Shown here piece by piece: positions 61,576 through 64,000 of a DNA stretch of 64,000 nucleotides. The stretch lies in assembly GCA_965214625.1 (NCBI GenBank), contig OZ243962.1, positions 2,356,001 through 2,420,000 on the forward strand, given 5' to 3'. The DNA is from G965214625 sp965214625. GTDB taxonomy: Bacteria > Pseudomonadota > Gammaproteobacteria > Arenicellales > Poriferihabitantaceae. How positions within the stretch are numbered: position 1 is the first letter of the stretch; each line of letters starts with the position of its first letter. The position numbers and the translations under genes were made by a program. The notes under the pieces were generated by a model. That model made no database searches, was not told the origin of the DNA, and saw only the letters and a list, made by a program, of their open reading frames with translations.

Positions 61576-62592
61576 CTAATCTTCTCCCGACAAGCAGTCC
61601 TTGAACGAGGTCGCCATGTTGTGAAGGAGCGTAAAGTAGAGCTCAGGTCCCGCTTCGATGGCCGCACCGAGTGGATCAATAGTGCCGGTCCGTGCCGGGG
61701 TATCTTCGACGATCACATCCACGATGCGATTTTCGAATTGGGGTTCATCGAACACGCAGACCACACCGGCTTGGTGAATTTTGTCGCGAAGTTGTCCGAG
61801 ACGCTTGGCGCTGGGAGGCTGTTCCGGGTTGACAACGACAGAACCGGTGAACGTCAGTCCAAAATGTTCTTCGAAATACCGATAAGCGTCGTGAAATACG
61901 ATGAATGGCTTGTCTCGTACCGGTGATACCTCTGCAGTGATTTGTGCCGTCAACTGTGCCAGTTGGTTGTTGAATTCATCGGCGTTGGACACATACCGGT
62001 CGGCGTTCAGAGGATCAGCCTGCGCCAGCGTGTCGGCGATAACATGTACCATGGCACGGGCATTGGCCGGGTCGAGCCAGACATGCGGGTCGAATGCCCC
62101 GTGATCGTGGTCGGCATGATCGTCTTCGGCATGTTCATCAGATTGGTGGTCTTCGTGCGACTCGGATTCCCCGTCATGCCCATGGTCTGCGTCTGATTCA
62201 TCCTCGAAGAGTCCTGACTCACGAAAGGGTTTTTTGATCAGGCCCCGGGATTGGGCCAGTTCAATCACGCGGGCCTTTCCAGCGACCGATTCAATCGCCC
62301 CGGCCAGTGCACGCTCAAGACTTTCGTCGACCAGGAAAACCACGTCCGCATTTTCCAGTCTGTCGATATCAGATGGACGCAGGACGAATGTGTGTGGCGA
62401 AGCGAAACCCTGTATGAGCAGATGGGGCGTATTGACACCCTCCATCACGGCGCTCGCCATTGAATGTACGGGCTTGATGGATGTGACAACCTGAAGCTCG
62501 GCGGCACCAGTAGGGCTGACAGCGGCAGCGAGCACGGCGGCGATGAAATGCAATCCGATTTTTTTTCGGGATATGAGTCTTGAGTAGCACAT
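61576..62592 (-). CDS. znuA: Zinc ABC transporter substrate-binding protein ZnuA
   Basis: 338 residues. The signal peptide is near residues 5-30 (cut after GAA). The mature protein starts LQVVTSIKPVHSMASAVMEG and has the cluster A-I fold: SPHTFVLRPSDIDRLENAD with the first zinc His, then a histidine- and acid-rich loop at about 130-165 typical of ZnuA (not MntA), FDPHVWLDPANARAM with the second His, FIVFHDAYRYFEEHFGL with the third, and a C-terminal acidic ligand. It hands zinc to ZnuBC in the inner membrane. No znuB or znuC is present on either side in the window; a Zur-like box is 34 bases upstream. Confidence 0.93.
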   Translation of the reverse strand: MCYSRLISRKKIGLHFIAAVLAAAVSPTGAAELQVVTSIKPVHSMASAVMEGVNTPHLLIQGFASPHTFVLRPSDIDRLENADVVFLVDESLERALAGAIESVAGKARVIELAQSRGLIKKPFRESGLFEDESDADHGHDGESESHEDHQSDEHAEDDHADHDHGAFDPHVWLDPANARAMVHVIADTLAQADPLNADRYVSNADEFNNQLAQLTAQITAEVSPVRDKPFIVFHDAYRYFEEHFGLTFTGSVVVNPEQPPSAKRLGQLRDKIHQAGVVCVFDEPQFENRIVDVIVEDTPARTGTIDPLGAAIEAGPELYFTLLHNMATSFKDCLSGED

Positions 62593-62625
62593 GAACCAGT
62601 CTCCGTCAGAGTTGAGGGTTATCAG

Positions 62626-62646
62626 TAATGTTATATAATAACATTA
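62626..62646 (-). promoter_or_regulatory. Zur-like operator upstream of znuA
   Basis: TAATGTTAT-ATA-ATAACATTA: nine perfect pairs around a three-base centre, close to the gammaproteobacterial Zur consensus built on TGTTATA and its complement. It ends 34 bases before the znuA start, where bound Zur with zinc would block transcription. A weaker related half-site, CGTTATACAAC, lies about 10 bases farther out. Confidence 0.8.
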
Positions 62647-63151
62647 TTCAATCACGTTATACAACATTAGCATTCAAGAGCGCACCCATGGATTGGGCAG
62701 ACCTGGACTGCAACGCCCGAAATACAGCGACGATGATTTTGGTTTCTTCTGTTTCACCGTTTAAGGTCATGTTCAGTACTGTTTGAGCAGGCAGCCAATG
62801 CACTGTGATGCATTACGTGTGGCTCATGGGGGGCATCTCCTTGGTAACCCCTGTTAAGATGAACAGATGGAGCCTTTCGGTGCAAAATCCCGGTGTGCCC
62901 AGGATGGACCCGAGACTTCTCCAGTGACTGGCGACACATCCGGTTTCTTTCTTCCGTTCCCGGATGGTGGTGGACTGGCCTCTTCATCAGTGTGAACGAT
63001 GCCCGCTGGCAGTTCCCCTATCCACCGCTTCCGACAGGCCTGAATGGATGAAGCAGGCAAATATGTTGCCGGTTGTCGACCGCAAGAATCACGGCATCGC
63101 CCGGGTGCACGACGGTTTCGATCCCGAGATTGACGGTGCATCCCCGATAAA
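62647..63151. other. Gap where znuCB might be expected, nothing recognised
   Basis: About 505 bases between the Zur-like box and gpmI. In many proteobacteria znuCB lies divergent to znuA across such a box. Reading the plus strand from 62690 gives only a short frame (MDWADLDCNARNTATMILV) with no ATPase motif, and the other frames are equally silent. No decayed Walker motifs were seen. Confidence 0.45.
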
Positions 63152-64000
63152 TCAGCTGCCGATGTTCGGGTTCACCGTATTTATTGAGAGTAATGAGGGA
63201 GCATAGTCATCCGGTGCACGATAGCCCAAGAGATTGAATACGGTTGCAGCGACATTGGCCAGCCCAGCCTGCCGACGTTGAGCAAGGGCATTGAATTGCC
63301 AGGCCAGGTCAGTATTGCTGTCGCAAATAACAAAGGGAACAGGATTCAAGGTATGGGAAGTTCTTGCAATCCGCCGACCGTCTTTGATGACAAACATCTC
63401 ATCTGCATTGCCGTGGTCGGCTGTCAGGATCAGAATTCCATTCATGTCCTTCACCGCATCAAGCAATCGACCGACACAATGGTCAACCACTTCCATTGCC
63501 CGAATCGTGGCCGGAATGTCACCGGTGTGACCGACCATGTCCCCGTTGGCAAGATTGATTCTCCCGAACCGGTATTCGCCTGATGACAGGAGATCGATCG
63601 TGGCATCGGTAATTTCTGCCGCTTTCATTTGAGGGGCATGGTTGAATTCGATATTATCCGAGGGGATTTCAATATAGGTCTCCAGTGCTTCATCAAGAAA
63701 CCCCGAGCGGTTACCATTCCAGAAATAGGTGACATGCCCGAACTTCTGGGTTTCGCTGACCGCGAAAGTCTTCATTTTTTCGGCACACAGGAACTCCCCC
63801 ATGGTTCGCTTGATGATAGGAGGGTTGACCAGATAGTGGTTAGGGACCTCCAAGTCGCCGTCATATTGCAGCATGCCACAATAGAAAATGTCCGGCATGG
63901 CGCCGCGATCAAAGCGATCAAATGACGGATTTTCCATGGCCTGGGAGATTTCGATTGCCCGATCACCGCGGAAATTAAACAAAACGAGGGCATCGCCATC
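63152..64000 (-). CDS. gpmI: 2,3-bisphosphoglycerate-independent phosphoglycerate mutase, C-terminal part
   Basis: Partial gene running off the right edge; the frame stays open to base 64000. Interconverts 3- and 2-phosphoglycerate with two manganese ions. Visible: ALVLFNFRGDRAIEISQAM, a GpmI hallmark; the ADHGNADEMF metal motif near the C-terminus; KTFAVSETQKFGHVTYFWNG and DMVGHTGDIPATIRAMEVVD; and the closing TSHTLNPVPFVI. The N-terminal domain with the catalytic serine lies outside the window. There is no room to judge the operon. Confidence 0.93.
   Translation of the reverse strand, partial: DGDALVLFNFRGDRAIEISQAMENPSFDRFDRGAMPDIFYCGMLQYDGDLEVPNHYLVNPPIIKRTMGEFLCAEKMKTFAVSETQKFGHVTYFWNGNRSGFLDEALETYIEIPSDNIEFNHAPQMKAAEITDATIDLLSSGEYRFGRINLANGDMVGHTGDIPATIRAMEVVDHCVGRLLDAVKDMNGILILTADHGNADEMFVIKDGRRIARTSHTLNPVPFVICDSNTDLAWQFNALAQRRQAGLANVAATVFNLLGYRAPDDYAPSLLSINTVNPNIGS

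Noticed and set aside
1..64000. tRNA or rRNA genes, CRISPR arrays, prophage or intact insertion sequences
   Set aside because: No matching folds, spaced repeats or transposase motifs were recognised on reading; a covariance-model tRNA search was not possible here.

Overview
The window looks like chromosome from a marine or host-associated gammaproteobacterium. The evidence is the housekeeping set: Coq7, RNase D, Mpl, MltA, GlmS, rplM-rpsI and rpsU-yqeY, all close to gammaproteobacterial family lengths. No tRNA, rRNA, CRISPR array or intact insertion sequence was recognised. Coding density is modest: about ten gene-free stretches exceed 300 bases. At least four genes are visibly broken (a Phd/YefM antitoxin, an AAA-type ATPase, an endonuclease/exonuclease/phosphatase and a beta-barrel C-terminus), so the accessory part of the genome seems to be eroding.

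Layout. 1-8 kb: end of heme A synthase, a LolA-like/MMPL exporter pair, choline sulfatase, Coq7, a frameshifted antitoxin and a glutathione transferase. 8-14.2 kb: a minimal DprA-like protein, the glycolate oxidase operon glcDEF and rplM-rpsI. 14.4-22.3 kb: an FAD/GcvT-fusion demethylating dehydrogenase with a carboxymuconolactone-decarboxylase-like partner, glmS with a small upstream gene and a divergent RpiR-type regulator, a PPOX-type flavoprotein and a broken ATPase. 22.7-28.1 kb: a compact operon of an Lrp-type regulator, a glutamine-synthetase-like ligase, a MetX-like alpha/beta hydrolase, a Rieske oxygenase and a D-2-hydroxyacid dehydrogenase. 28.2-31.7 kb: a GC-richer TonB-dependent receptor and a broken EEP gene. 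32.2-38.1 kb: a second Rieske oxygenase and a class-III PLP enzyme face, on the other strand, phosphonoacetate hydrolase, a phosphonoacetaldehyde-dehydrogenase-like enzyme and a Nudix hydrolase. 38.4-48 kb: a GC-rich beta-barrel remnant, a second FAD/GcvT fusion, a solute-binding protein, a MocR regulator, methylmalonate-semialdehyde dehydrogenase and OsmC. 47.7-52.3 kb: a five-gene SsuABC/TauABC-type ABC operon with two permeases and two ATPases. 52.4-64 kb: DmdC-like acyl-CoA dehydrogenase, DsbA, Mpl, RNase D, MltA, an aminotransferase, rpsU-yqeY, ZnuA with a Zur-like box and the end of gpmI.

How the genes fit together. A theme of using small methylated or N- and P-containing solutes runs through the window: choline-O-sulfate (BetC), dimethylglycine/sarcosine-type demethylation (two FAD/GcvT fusions), gamma-glutamylation of an amine (GS-like ligase), two mononuclear-iron Rieske oxygenases and phosphonate breakdown through phosphonoacetate. 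The strongest candidates for undescribed systems are the Lrp/GS-like/MetX-like/Rieske/dehydrogenase operon and the Rieske/class-III-PLP plus PhnA/PhnY locus, which has no recognisable PhnW transaminase. Substrates are inferred, not shown.
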